This document shows, in pieces, positions 17,783 to 26,055 of a stretch of DNA of 64,000 nt. Both the position numbers and the translations under genes were made by a program. A model generated the notes under the pieces. The model was not told the DNA's origin and made no database searches. It saw only the letters and a list, made by a program, of their open reading frames with translations. How positions within the stretch are numbered: position 1 is the first letter of the stretch; each line of letters begins with the position of its first letter. Source of the stretch: Chloroflexota bacterium. GTDB taxonomy: Bacteria; Chloroflexota; Anaerolineae; UBA7937; B3-Chlor. Location: NCBI GenBank assembly GCA_030603665.1, contig JAUVXJ010000002.1, positions 62,001-126,000 of the forward strand. The letters are read 5' to 3'.

Positions 17783-18178
17783 ATGAGCGCACAGCCAAAG
17801 GTCCTAGTGGTTGATGACGATCCCGACATCCTGGACGCCATCACGACCATCCTGAGCACGCAGCCGTACTCCATTGACACAGCCCGTGACGGGGTCGAGT
17901 GTGTGGACAAGGTGAGGGCTGATATCCCTGATCTGATAGTGCTAGATCTGCTGATGCCCAAGGTGGACGGCTTCGCTGTGGTTCGGGAGCTGAGGGACAA
18001 CCCCAGATACGCAAAAGTACCCATCCTGATCCTCACGTCGGTCCGGGAGGACGCCAGTCGCAGACGGTACGAACTGGAGACCGGATTGGCCATGGACGTG
18101 CAGGACTATGTGGAGAAGCCCGTCTCTCCCGCGGATCTTCTTGAGCGGGTGAGCAACCTGCTCGAGAGCCGCCAATGA
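17783..18178 (+). CDS. Single-domain response regulator (receiver only), first of pair
   Basis: A 131-residue CheY-like receiver with no output domain. The acidic pocket (VVDDDPD), phospho-acceptor region (DLIVLDLLMPK), the T/S site (ILTSVRED) and the K site (YVEKPVSP) are all visible. The lack of a DNA-binding domain suggests that it acts by protein contact or relays phosphate. It lies between metF copy 1 and a second receiver gene, downstream of the RegB-like kinase, its probable phosphodonor. Confidence 0.9.
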   Translation: MSAQPKVLVVDDDPDILDAITTILSTQPYSIDTARDGVECVDKVRADIPDLIVLDLLMPKVDGFAVVRELRDNPRYAKVPILILTSVREDASRRRYELETGLAMDVQDYVEKPVSPADLLERVSNLLESRQ

Positions 18179-18215
18179 GCCACGCGCTCTCGACAATGAG
18201 ATTGGGAGGATGCAA

Positions 18216-18614
18216 ATGACCAACCCGGCAAAGATCCTGCTCGTCGACGATGATCCTGACTTCGTAGAAGCGACGAAGATAGTTCTCGAAAGCGTTCCCT
18301 ACGAGGTCGCCGTTGCCTATGATGGTGACGAAGCCCTCCGCCGAGTCAAAGATGTCGACCCTGACCTGATCATTCTGGACATCATCATGCCCGAGCAGCA
18401 CGGTTTCAAGGTCTGTGAGGCTCTCAAGAGTGACCCTGAGCTGTCCGAGATCCCGGTGATCATGCTGACCAGCCTCTCACAGCGCATGGGTGAGACGGCG
18501 TTTTCTTTGAGTGACGGCATGATGCTTGAGGCGGACGACTATGTCGACAAACCGGTGACCCCGGGAGAATTGCTCAGACGGGTGCAGAAGCTCTTGGGCC
18601 AAGGACCCGAATAG
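18216..18614 (+). CDS. Single-domain response regulator (receiver only), second of pair
   Basis: A 132-residue receiver with VDDDPD, DLIILDIIMPEQ, MLTSLSQ and the YVDKPVTP lysine site, and no output domain. The start at 18216 is preferred over 18210 because GGGAGG lies at proper spacing before the second ATG but abuts the first. It is about as similar to its neighbour at 17783 as unlinked receivers are, so an ancient rather than a recent duplication is likely. It contains an unusual short insertion (FSLSDGMMLEADD) before the lysine site, also common in receivers from Hdr-linked loci by my recollection. Confidence 0.88.
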   Translation: MTNPAKILLVDDDPDFVEATKIVLESVPYEVAVAYDGDEALRRVKDVDPDLIILDIIMPEQHGFKVCEALKSDPELSEIPVIMLTSLSQRMGETAFSLSDGMMLEADDYVDKPVTPGELLRRVQKLLGQGPE

Positions 18615-18697
18615 CATTGTGGTGCCACACCTACCGCCCAAGACGGCGCCGTGCCGTCCTGCGCGGACGACGATGACTGTAGAAGGAAAGGTAGGAA

Positions 18698-19375
18698 ATG
18701 CTTGTCTCTGAACTGAAACCGTTCGATGAAATCCTGCACTCCCTTGATGGAGAGAGCACCATCTTCCTGCTGGGATGCCATGGCTGTGCCGAGGCATCAC
18801 ATACTGGAGGAGAGGAAGAGGTGCGCGCCATGAAGACCAGTCTGGAAGAGGCAGGCAAGACGATATCAAGCTGGACAGTGTTGGATTTCCTTTGCCAGAA
18901 GGCTCTCATCAAGACCGGTCTGCAGCCTTTCAAAGGCCAGATTCTGGCGAGCGATTCCGTCTTGGTGATGTGTTGTGGCGTGGGCGTGCAAGCCGCCGCA
19001 GCAGCGGTGGACACGATCATCCATCCAGCGTGCAACACCCTCTCCATGGGCGGCGCGCAGGGAGAATGGCGAGGTAGCGAGCGCTGCGAGGAGTGTGGCG
19101 ATTGCCTACTGGATTTCACTGGTGGCATCTGTCCCATCACCGCGTGCACAAAGAGCCTGATCAACGGACCGTGTGGTGGCGCCAAGGACGGCAGGTGCGA
19201 GCATCAGCCCGACGTTCGCTCCTGCGGCTGGCAACTGATCTACGAACGTCTGCAGAAACTCGGGCGGCTCGATAAGCTGGCGGAGATACACACAGTTCGT
19301 GATCACGCCAAAGCGGAGCCCCCCAAAGCACTGCGTTCAACTACGTTCTGGGCACTGGAGCAAGCGAAGGAGTAG
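18698..19375 (+). CDS. metV: MetV, partner of methylene-THF reductase (copy 2)
   Basis: A 225-residue MetV with N-terminal LLGCHGCAEASHTGG and the C-terminal signature CEECGDCLL, GICPITACTK, LINGPCGGAKDG and CGWQLIYERL. It differs from copy 1 at most positions outside the cysteine motifs; copy 1 has three N-terminal cysteines (CGTCVTVC) while this one has two (CHGC). It is followed 10 bp later by its own metF, giving a compact metVF pair. A GAAGGAAAGG-type ribosome site precedes the ATG. Confidence 0.9.
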   Translation: MLVSELKPFDEILHSLDGESTIFLLGCHGCAEASHTGGEEEVRAMKTSLEEAGKTISSWTVLDFLCQKALIKTGLQPFKGQILASDSVLVMCCGVGVQAAAAAVDTIIHPACNTLSMGGAQGEWRGSERCEECGDCLLDFTGGICPITACTKSLINGPCGGAKDGRCEHQPDVRSCGWQLIYERLQKLGRLDKLAEIHTVRDHAKAEPPKALRSTTFWALEQAKE

Positions 19376-19385
19376 AGAGGAAAGC

Positions 19386-20252
19386 ATGAGACTTACAGAG
19401 CTTTTCGCCGATGATAGGTTTGTGATTACCTCGGAGGCTGGCCCTCCCAAGGGCGTCGACACATCGAAGATGCTGGAGGAAGTGGACCTGCTCCTGGGCA
19501 AGGTAGATGCCTTCAACGTCACCGATCAGCAGAGCTCGGTGATGCGCCTGGGCTCTTTGGCAGTGAGCAGCCTCCTCAAGCAGAGGGGTGCGGAGCCCAT
19601 TTTCCAGCTCACCTGCAGAGACCGAAACCGCATAGCCCTTCAATCAGATCTGCTCTCCGCCCATGTTCTGGGCATCGAGAACATCTTGTGCCTGACCGGC
19701 GACTACGTCTCACTCGGCGATCATCCTGGCGCCAAGCCGGTCTTTGACCTTGACTCGGTGTCCCTGATACAGACGGCGAAAACACTCTGCGAAGGGCAGG
19801 ACCTGGCGGGCAAAGAACTCAAGGGGACGCCTGGTTTCTGTATCGGTGCCGTGGTCAGCCCAGGTGCAGACCCCTTGGAACCTCAGGTCATCAAGATGGA
19901 AAACAAGCTGAGGGCCGGCGCCCAGTTCTTCCAGACCCAGGCGGTCTACGACATTGACCAGTTTACCGAGTTCATGAATCAAGCTGAACACCTGGACACG
20001 CCCATCCTGGGAGGCATCATACTACTCAAATCGGCCGGTATGGCGCGGTTCATGAACCGCAACGTGGCCGGAGTGCATGTACCCGAGCACCTCATCAATA
20101 GGATGGAGGAATCGAAAGACAAGGTCGCAACGAGCGTCGAGATAGCAGCCGAGCTCGTTCGGGGCATGAAGGACATGTGTCAAGGAGTCCACATCATGGC
20201 CCTGGGCTGGGAGAAATGGGTACCTGATGTATTGGCCCGGGCGGGACTGTAG
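19386..20252 (+). CDS. metF: Methylenetetrahydrofolate reductase (copy 2)
   Basis: A 288-residue MetF with ITSEAGPPKG, FNVTDQQSS, CRDRNRIALQSD, LCLTGDYVS, AQFFQTQAVYD and GGIILLKSAGMARFM. The open frame extends upstream to 19299, but that would overlap metV by 77 bp; the ATG at 19386, with GAGAGGAAAG ahead of it and the family signature soon after, is chosen. Together with the metV at 18698 it forms the second MetVF pair. Its stop is followed by a structured gap and a separate promoter for folD, so it may end the long transcription unit. Confidence 0.93.
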   Translation: MRLTELFADDRFVITSEAGPPKGVDTSKMLEEVDLLLGKVDAFNVTDQQSSVMRLGSLAVSSLLKQRGAEPIFQLTCRDRNRIALQSDLLSAHVLGIENILCLTGDYVSLGDHPGAKPVFDLDSVSLIQTAKTLCEGQDLAGKELKGTPGFCIGAVVSPGADPLEPQVIKMENKLRAGAQFFQTQAVYDIDQFTEFMNQAEHLDTPILGGIILLKSAGMARFMNRNVAGVHVPEHLINRMEESKDKVATSVEIAAELVRGMKDMCQGVHIMALGWEKWVPDVLARAGL

Positions 20253-20259
20253 CGGCTAC

Positions 20260-20311
20260 CGCGATGCACAAAGTTCCTCCAATGAGGAAAGCCGAAACAC
20301 AGGGCATCGCG
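20260..20311 (+). terminator. Nested inverted repeat between metF and folD
   Basis: CGCGATGC (20260-20267) pairs perfectly with GCATCGCG (20304-20311), and inside it TTCCT (20274-20278) pairs with AGGAA (20285-20289). It lies just after the metF stop and upstream of the predicted folD promoter. No T-run follows, so termination is only a possibility; a structured RNA end is an alternative. Confidence 0.4.
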
Positions 20312-20340
20312 ACGATCGGTGACTGTCCCAGCGAGAACTC

Positions 20341-20369
20341 TCGACAGCCCAAGCAAGCTCAGATAGAAT
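20341..20369 (+). promoter_or_regulatory. Predicted sigma-70-type promoter of folD
   Basis: TCGACA (20341-20346) and TAGAAT (20364-20369) are separated by 17 bases, each matching the consensus at 5 of 6 positions. The folD start lies 48 bases downstream of the -10 box. Confidence 0.55.
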
Positions 20370-20417
20370 AGTGAAGAGGCATCCCAATACACTAACACTG
20401 AAGGGGGAACACAGCTT

Positions 20418-21305
20418 ATGACGGCAAAGATCATCGACGGGAAAGTGATGGCGAAACAGATCAGAGAGGAAGCCAAGGCGGAGGCTGCGGAACTGACATC
20501 CAAGTATGGGATGCCACCGGGCCTGGAGGTGATCCTCATCGGCGACGACCCTGCGAGCGCCATCTACGTGCGCAACAAGGGTCGCGCTTCGGAGAAGGTG
20601 GGCATCCGCTCACAGACGCATCCCCTGCCAGCGACGGTAACGACGGAGGAGGTCCTGGATCTGATCGACAAACTGAATGCCGATGAGACGGTGCATGGTT
20701 TTCTTGTGCAGCTGCCGGTTCCAGACCAGGTCGATGAGAAAGCCCTTCAACATCGCATTTCTCCTGCCAAGGATGTGGATGGCCTCCATCCCTTCAACGT
20801 CGGCCTACTCTCGCAGGGGGAGGATTCCCTGATCTCAGCCACACCCTCGGGTATCATTGAGATGCTGAAGAGGGAGGATATCCCCATCAAGGGGCAGAAC
20901 GTGACCATAGTGGGCCGCAGCAACATCGTGGGCAAGCCTCTCTACATGCTCTGCATCCGCGAGCACGCCACTCCCACAATCTGTCACACTCGCACTCGTG
21001 ATCTGTCCGCGGAAACCAGGCGGGCAGACATTTTGGTGGCTGCCGTCGGTGTGCCTCAACTGATCAAGGCAGACATGGTCAAACCGGGTGCCGTTGTGGT
21101 GGATGTGGGTACTTCTCGCGTGGACGATCCCACCGTCGAGAGAGGTTGGAGCTGGAGCGGCGATGTGGCTTTCGACGAGGTTAAGGAGGTAGCTTCGTTC
21201 ATTACCCCGGTCCCGGGCGGAGTTGGCCCTCTGACCATCGCCATGCTGCTCAAGAATTGCGTCAAGGCTGCGAGACGCCTCATGTCCGGGGAGGTACAGG
21301 CCTAG
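20418..21305 (+). CDS. folD: Bifunctional methylene-THF dehydrogenase / methenyl-THF cyclohydrolase
   Basis: Interconverts formyl-, methenyl- and methylene-THF with NAD(P)H, the middle of the methyl branch. The 295-residue length is typical. Catalytic and binding stretches are visible: YVRNKGRASEKVG (Y and K), FLVQLPVP, the KDVDGLHP motif, the Rossmann segment VGRSNIVGKPL, and PVPGGVGPLTIAML at the C-terminus. The ATG has AAGGGGGAA nine bases upstream. It probably has its own promoter, so it may be expressed independently of the hdr-met block for general C1 metabolism. Confidence 0.97.
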   Translation: MTAKIIDGKVMAKQIREEAKAEAAELTSKYGMPPGLEVILIGDDPASAIYVRNKGRASEKVGIRSQTHPLPATVTTEEVLDLIDKLNADETVHGFLVQLPVPDQVDEKALQHRISPAKDVDGLHPFNVGLLSQGEDSLISATPSGIIEMLKREDIPIKGQNVTIVGRSNIVGKPLYMLCIREHATPTICHTRTRDLSAETRRADILVAAVGVPQLIKADMVKPGAVVVDVGTSRVDDPTVERGWSWSGDVAFDEVKEVASFITPVPGGVGPLTIAMLLKNCVKAARRLMSGEVQA

Positions 21306-21460
21306 GGGCAGAGCAGTGCCTGGGATGCGAGCTTCCCTGAGCCTTTCCGAGAGAAGAGCGCACCCCCTATCGTTCGCGCGGCACGAGCTTCAGTAGGCAC
21401 GACTCCCAGAGGGGATCCCACACAGAGTGCCCTCCGGGAGTTGCCTCTTGGCAGGATATT

Positions 21461-21940
21461 GTGGAGAAGGGACCAAGGGAACGAATCCTCGTCCTCGGTG
21501 TGGGCAATCTCTTGATGGGAGATGACGGCGTTGGCATTCACGCCGTGCGCGAGCTGGTGAAGCGAACGTTGCCCCCTGGCGTCGACGTCGTTGACGCTGG
21601 CACAGCAGGTCTGGATCTCTTGCGCCTCATGGAAGGCTACGCCAAGGTGCTGATCATCGACGCCGTGGACGCAGGAGAGGAACCCGGGGCCATCTTGCGC
21701 TTCACACCGGAGGACATCACTACCCAGACGGTTGACTTTGCCGTGTCCCTCCATCAGACCGAGGTCTTGAAGGTACTGGAGCTAGCCACCTGTGTGGGTC
21801 AGTCCTTGCCCCCCACTGTCGTCTACGGCGTACAAGTGAAGGAGATGGGCTGGAGCACGGAGCTCTCCCCTGCTGTGCAGGCGGGGCTGAATTCGCTGGT
21901 GGAGGCTGTGGTGGAGGAGGTGTCAAAGAGGGGACAATGA
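21461..21940 (+). CDS. Hydrogenase maturation endopeptidase (HycI/HyaD family)
   Basis: Cleaves the C-terminal tail of the [NiFe] large subunit after nickel insertion. The 159-residue product starts at GTG and shows the family N-terminus LVLGVGNLLMGDDGVG, a DAGTAGLDLL stretch (metal-binding Asp) and SLHQTEVL (metal-binding His). The tail-bearing large subunit is at 13307 in the same block, a likely substrate. It is the last + strand gene of the block and converges with the acyl-CoA synthetase gene. Confidence 0.9.
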   Translation: MEKGPRERILVLGVGNLLMGDDGVGIHAVRELVKRTLPPGVDVVDAGTAGLDLLRLMEGYAKVLIIDAVDAGEEPGAILRFTPEDITTQTVDFAVSLHQTEVLKVLELATCVGQSLPPTVVYGVQVKEMGWSTELSPAVQAGLNSLVEAVVEEVSKRGQ

Positions 21941-21941
21941 C

Positions 21942-21982
21942 GGAGAGACCCGCAGCTGCACCCCTCCGTGCTGTGTCTCTCC
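21942..21982. terminator. Inverted repeat between convergent genes
   Basis: GGAGAGAC (21942-21949) pairs with GTCTCTCC (21975-21982) across a 25-base loop, in the 92-bp gap between the protease gene and the converging acyl-CoA synthetase gene. It could act as a bidirectional terminator, but the loop is long and there is no T-run. Confidence 0.25.
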
Positions 21983-22032
21983 CGCATCCACTCGAGGCAC
22001 GGGTGCGCCATCCCTCCGAGGAGATTCAGACA

Positions 22033-23619
22033 TCAGTGGACCTTCTTCGCCATCCCCTGCCAGTACTCATCTTTCAGCACGACCTTTGCGATCTTGCCAG
22101 AGCCCGTTCTAGGCAGAGCGGGTACGAAATCCACCGACTTGGGCGCCTTGAAGTGAGCCATCTTCTCCTTGCAGAACCGGATGATCTCATCCTCGGTTGC
22201 CTGCCTACCCTCTCTTAGCACGACAACCGCCTTCACCGCCTCGCCCCACTTCTCGTCCGGCACTCCGATCACCGCGACCTCAAGTGCCGACGGATGGGCG
22301 TAGAGCACATTCTCCACCTCCACGGAGTAGACGTTCTCCCCTCCGGTGATGATCATGTCGCGCTTGCGATCGACAATGTTGACGTATCCCTCCTCGTCTA
22401 TCACAGCCATGTCGCCGGTGTGCAACCAACCATCTTCGAAGGCTGCCTCTGTCCTGTCGGGAAGGTTCCAGTACCCCTTCATCACACTGTCTCCACGGAC
22501 GATGATCTCCCCGACCTCCTGTCCGTCCGGCTTCACATCTTGTCCGTGTTCGTCCACCACTCTCAACTCGACGGTGATGAACTCGCGACCAGTGCTGGCT
22601 CGGAAGCGCATCTGTTCCTCAGGGCTGAGATCTCGGAGATGGTCCTTCAAGGTGGATACCGTCAGATACGGGCTTGTCTCCGTCATGCCATACGTCTGAG
22701 CATAATCGCAGCCAAAGGTGTCAATCGTTTTTTCTACCAGTCTCTCTGCGACAGGAGACCCTCCGCTGAGCAGAAGGCGCAGGCTCGAGCAATCGTACTC
22801 ACCCACCCTGGGATAGTTCACGAGGGCGTTCAGCATCGTCGGGATGAGATTGGTGACGGTCACACGCTCTCGCTGCAGGGCCTCCAGAATCGGCTGCTCC
22901 CTGAATTCCGGCACCAGCACGTGCACTCCACCCACCCACGTGATGGACCACGTGGCCCAACCGTCGGCGAGATGAAACAACGGCGCCGCGTGAATCCAAA
23001 CGTCGCCGTCGCCCAGTCCGAATTCGGCGATCGTCCCAAGTGCGTGAGTGTAGACGTTCCGATGGCTCAGCATGACCCCTTTGCCACGCCCCGTAGTGCC
23101 ACTGGTGTAGTAGATTTGCGCCGTGTCCTCCTCATCGATGTGGACCGTGGACAGACGCTCTCCCTTGGCCTCCCGCAGCAGCCCTTCATAGCTGAGATCC
23201 GGTTGTCCCGCTGCATCGTCCAAGTCCTCGCCGGAACTCCACACAATTCCGCAACGGGTTCTCAAGGCATCCGCAACGGATTCCAGGCCATCTCTGTACA
23301 GGTCCTCTGCTATCAAGAGCACAGCCCCTGAGTCCGCTATGATTTCCACCCAATCGAGAGGACTCAGCCGATAGTTCATGGGCACCAGGGTAGCCCCTAT
23401 CTGCATCACACCGAAGTATGACTCCAGGTAGCGATGACAGTTGCGGTGCAGGATGGCAACCCTGTCACCCTTATCCACCCCCATCGCGAGCAGGGCGTGG
23501 GACAGCCGATTGATCCGCTCTCCAAACTCTTGGTAGGTCCACGACTGCTCTCCACACACGACGGCCCGTTTCTTGGGGTACAGTCGGAGCGCTTTCCGCA
23601 AGACTTCAGTCAATACCAC
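22033..23619 (-). CDS. AMP-forming acyl-CoA synthetase
   Basis: Activates a carboxylic acid to its CoA thioester through an acyl-adenylate. The 528-residue ANL-family protein has the P-loop YYTSGTTGRGKGV, the YGMTETSP motif, the hinge TGDMAVIDEEGY region and the C-terminal catalytic lysine in RTGSGKIAK. The start codon is GTG with GAGGAG upstream. Substrate cannot be set from sequence; a medium or long chain or aromatic acid is more likely than acetate, judging by length and the lack of AcsA-type N-terminus. The upstream flavoprotein gene ends only 11 bp before it, suggesting co-transcription. Confidence 0.9.
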   Translation of the reverse strand: MVLTEVLRKALRLYPKKRAVVCGEQSWTYQEFGERINRLSHALLAMGVDKGDRVAILHRNCHRYLESYFGVMQIGATLVPMNYRLSPLDWVEIIADSGAVLLIAEDLYRDGLESVADALRTRCGIVWSSGEDLDDAAGQPDLSYEGLLREAKGERLSTVHIDEEDTAQIYYTSGTTGRGKGVMLSHRNVYTHALGTIAEFGLGDGDVWIHAAPLFHLADGWATWSITWVGGVHVLVPEFREQPILEALQRERVTVTNLIPTMLNALVNYPRVGEYDCSSLRLLLSGGSPVAERLVEKTIDTFGCDYAQTYGMTETSPYLTVSTLKDHLRDLSPEEQMRFRASTGREFITVELRVVDEHGQDVKPDGQEVGEIIVRGDSVMKGYWNLPDRTEAAFEDGWLHTGDMAVIDEEGYVNIVDRKRDMIITGGENVYSVEVENVLYAHPSALEVAVIGVPDEKWGEAVKAVVVLREGRQATEDEIIRFCKEKMAHFKAPKSVDFVPALPRTGSGKIAKVVLKDEYWQGMAKKVH

Positions 23620-23630
23620 AACCAGTCTCC

Positions 23631-24995
23631 TCAGCTCTTGGCGGCCACGTTTGCCGCCACCAGAATGGGGTCCCAGACGGGGGCAAACGGCGGGGCATAG
23701 CTCAAGTCCAGGCGCTGCAGATCCTCAATGGTCAGTCCATGATGCAGAGCGGTGGCCAGGACGTCGACGCGCTTTGCCTCAGCCACCGGGCCCGCAATCT
23801 GGGCACCCAGCAGCCTCCCGTCGCCTGGATCCCAGACCAGTTTAACGCTAATCGGTCCGGGGCTCGGATAGTAGTGGGCCCTGCTCCCATGCTCAATCTT
23901 TACGGCCTTGGCAGGACGGCCCAACTGCCTCGCCATCTTCTCAGTCAATCCGGTGACTGCCACGCCCAGCTCAAAGGCCTTCGTGATGGTGGTCCCTACT
24001 ACCCCGCCGAACGCGGCGTTGCCACCGCCCACATTGGTGCCAGCCACCCTGCCCTGCTTGTTGGCCGTCGAGCCGAGCGGAACGTAGGACGATCCACCAA
24101 GCAGCACGTGGTACGTCTCAGCACAGTCCCCAGCCGCGTACACGTCAGGCACATTGGTCTGCATCTTCTCGTCAACTGCGATGGCGCCCTTCACCCCCAG
24201 GGCGATCCCTGCGTCCTCGGCCAGTGCGGACTCAGCGCTGACTCCTGCTCCGATCAAAACCAGATCAGCCTCGTGGCGCCCGCTCTGAGAGACCACGACC
24301 CGGGCGCGACCTCGAGCGTCGGATTCTATCGCCTGAGCAACGTCGTCCACTGACACGACGACACCATTCCGCTCCAGCTCTGCTTGCATCATCTGGGCGA
24401 TGTCGTCGTCGAGGATGTTCAGTAGCTGCGCAGGTCTGGTGAGCACCGTGGCCTGCAGTCCCCGCTGAGCGAAGGCCTCCGCAGCCTCAACCCCTATGTA
24501 GCCACCTCCTATGATCACCACACGAGTGGGCTGCTCCTCTGCGAGGAATCGTGTGACGGCGATGCCATCTTCCACGCTCCGAAGAACAAACACCCCTTCC
24601 AGTTCGGTGCCCGGCATGGGCGGCCGGATGGGACTGGCGCCGGTGGCGATGACCAGCCTGTCGTAGCTGGTGGTGAACTCGCGTCCGCCCTCGAGATCCA
24701 GCACCTGGACGGACTTGTTCGAGCTATCTATGGCGGTCACCTCGTGGCGTGTGCGGACCTCAATGCCCTGCTTGGCGAACTGCTCTGGGGTCCTGGCGAT
24801 GAGATCCGCAGCCTTGGGCACCACACCCGCGATCAGATACGGAAGCCCACAAGCGCCGTACGACACGTAGCCCGTTCGCTCGTAGGCCACGATCTCCAGA
24901 TCCGGGTCCAGACGCCTGGCTCTGGCCGCGGCGCTCATCCCCGCCGCCACCCCTCCAACGATCACCAGGCGTTTCGTCTTCTCTGCTGAGGACAT
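23631..24995 (-). CDS. CoA-disulfide reductase / NADH oxidase-like flavoprotein
   Basis: A 454-residue FAD/NAD(P) disulfide-oxidoreductase fold enzyme: FAD motif VIVGGVAAGMSAAARARR at the N-terminus, NAD(P)H motif VIIGGGYIGVEAAE, second FAD segment VYAAGDCAET, and a C-terminal dimerisation domain. The redox cysteine lies in VSYGACGLPY, the single-Cys pattern of CoA-disulfide reductases and related NADH oxidases or peroxidases. It starts at ATG with GGAGGTGGG directly ahead. Proposed roles are keeping CoA reduced or removing oxygen or peroxide in an anaerobe. The precise reaction is not determined by sequence alone. Confidence 0.85.
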   Translation of the reverse strand: MSSAEKTKRLVIVGGVAAGMSAAARARRLDPDLEIVAYERTGYVSYGACGLPYLIAGVVPKAADLIARTPEQFAKQGIEVRTRHEVTAIDSSNKSVQVLDLEGGREFTTSYDRLVIATGASPIRPPMPGTELEGVFVLRSVEDGIAVTRFLAEEQPTRVVIIGGGYIGVEAAEAFAQRGLQATVLTRPAQLLNILDDDIAQMMQAELERNGVVVSVDDVAQAIESDARGRARVVVSQSGRHEADLVLIGAGVSAESALAEDAGIALGVKGAIAVDEKMQTNVPDVYAAGDCAETYHVLLGGSSYVPLGSTANKQGRVAGTNVGGGNAAFGGVVGTTITKAFELGVAVTGLTEKMARQLGRPAKAVKIEHGSRAHYYPSPGPISVKLVWDPGDGRLLGAQIAGPVAEAKRVDVLATALHHGLTIEDLQRLDLSYAPPFAPVWDPILVAANVAAKS

Positions 24996-25005
24996 CCCAC
25001 CTCCA

Positions 25006-25881
25006 CTAGTTCTTCGCGTCTCGCTCCGCGGCCCGCGCCGAGACGAGACTGCGGAGCACTCTCAGGTTCTCCCTGTCTTCCGCGAGGTCCGGCCCCTTGG
25101 GCGTCTCCAGCACCATGGGCAGGTGCCGAAAACGCTGGTCGTTGAGTAGCATCCGGAAAGCTTCCAACCCCATCCTGCCCCGGCCGATGTGCTCGTGTCT
25201 GTCCAACCCGCTGCCCAGGTCTCCTTTGGCGTCGTTGAGGTGGATGACCATCAGACGTTCCAGGCCAACCAACTCATCAAACTCCCGCCAGGTCGCCTCG
25301 TATCCCTCCCGCGTTCGCAGCTCGTGCCCCGCAGCGAACGCGTGGCACGTGTCGAAGCACACGCCCAACCAACTGTCGTCCGTCACTGCATTCAGCAATG
25401 CAGACAGTTCCTTGAACGTGGAGCCAAGGTTGGTGCCCTGCCCTGCCGTGTTCTCCAGCAGCACCTTCACACCAGACCCATCGATCTCACCTCGCGCCTG
25501 ATCCAGAGCCGCCGCCACCCTTTCCAGACCAGCATCCTCCCCGGCGCCGACATGCGAGCCCGGATGAAGGACCAGATAGGGAATGCCCAGGTCCCGGCAA
25601 TGGCCCAGTTCCTCCAAGAACACTATAAGCGACTTCTGCCAGAGTTCATCCTCGGGTGACGCAAGGTTGATGAGATAGCAATCGTGGGCAATCACGGGGT
25701 CGATTCCGGTCTCCTCCTGCACTCGGCGGAAGCGTGCAATCTCCTCATCTTCCAGAACCCGGGCGCGCCACTGACGAGGGCTTCTGGTGAAGATCTGAAT
25801 TGTCTCGCAAGCGACCTCGTGTCCCCTCAAAATGGCTTTGTCCACCCCGCCAGAGATGGACATGTGCGCCCCAAGAAGCAT
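25006..25881 (-). CDS. nfo: Deoxyribonuclease IV (AP endonuclease, Nfo type)
   Basis: Cleaves DNA 5' to abasic sites during base excision repair. The 291-residue TIM barrel begins LLGAHMSISGGV, which fixes the start at 25881; the frame is open 24 residues further, but that part is not family-like. Zn-ligand stretches are visible: LHPGSHVG, LLENTAGQGTNLG, CFDTCHAFAAG, HLNDAKGDLGSGLDRHEHIGRG shortened here to its known H-N-D and D-R-H-x-H-I-G-x-G core, and LETPKG at the end. All three metal sites look intact. It lies 10 bp downstream of nothing on its strand but precedes the flavoprotein gene closely. Confidence 0.95.
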   Translation of the reverse strand: MLLGAHMSISGGVDKAILRGHEVACETIQIFTRSPRQWRARVLEDEEIARFRRVQEETGIDPVIAHDCYLINLASPEDELWQKSLIVFLEELGHCRDLGIPYLVLHPGSHVGAGEDAGLERVAAALDQARGEIDGSGVKVLLENTAGQGTNLGSTFKELSALLNAVTDDSWLGVCFDTCHAFAAGHELRTREGYEATWREFDELVGLERLMVIHLNDAKGDLGSGLDRHEHIGRGRMGLEAFRMLLNDQRFRHLPMVLETPKGPDLAEDRENLRVLRSLVSARAAERDAKN

Positions 25882-26055
25882 GCTTGGCTCCGCTCTCACG
25901 AGACATGGCCGCCGACCGAAGGATACGCGCAAGTATAGAAGAAGGTAATACACATGTCAAGGCCTTTGACGGTACAGGCAGGAGAGGAATCGTGTGACGA
26001 GTGGTGGCTACCGCCTGGAGGGACGGACGGGCGGCCTTGTTGCAGGATGGAGCCG

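Noticed and set aside
22294..23331. Plus-strand open frame (345 residues) opposite the acyl-CoA synthetase
   Set aside because: Shadow of a clear ANL-family gene on the other strand.
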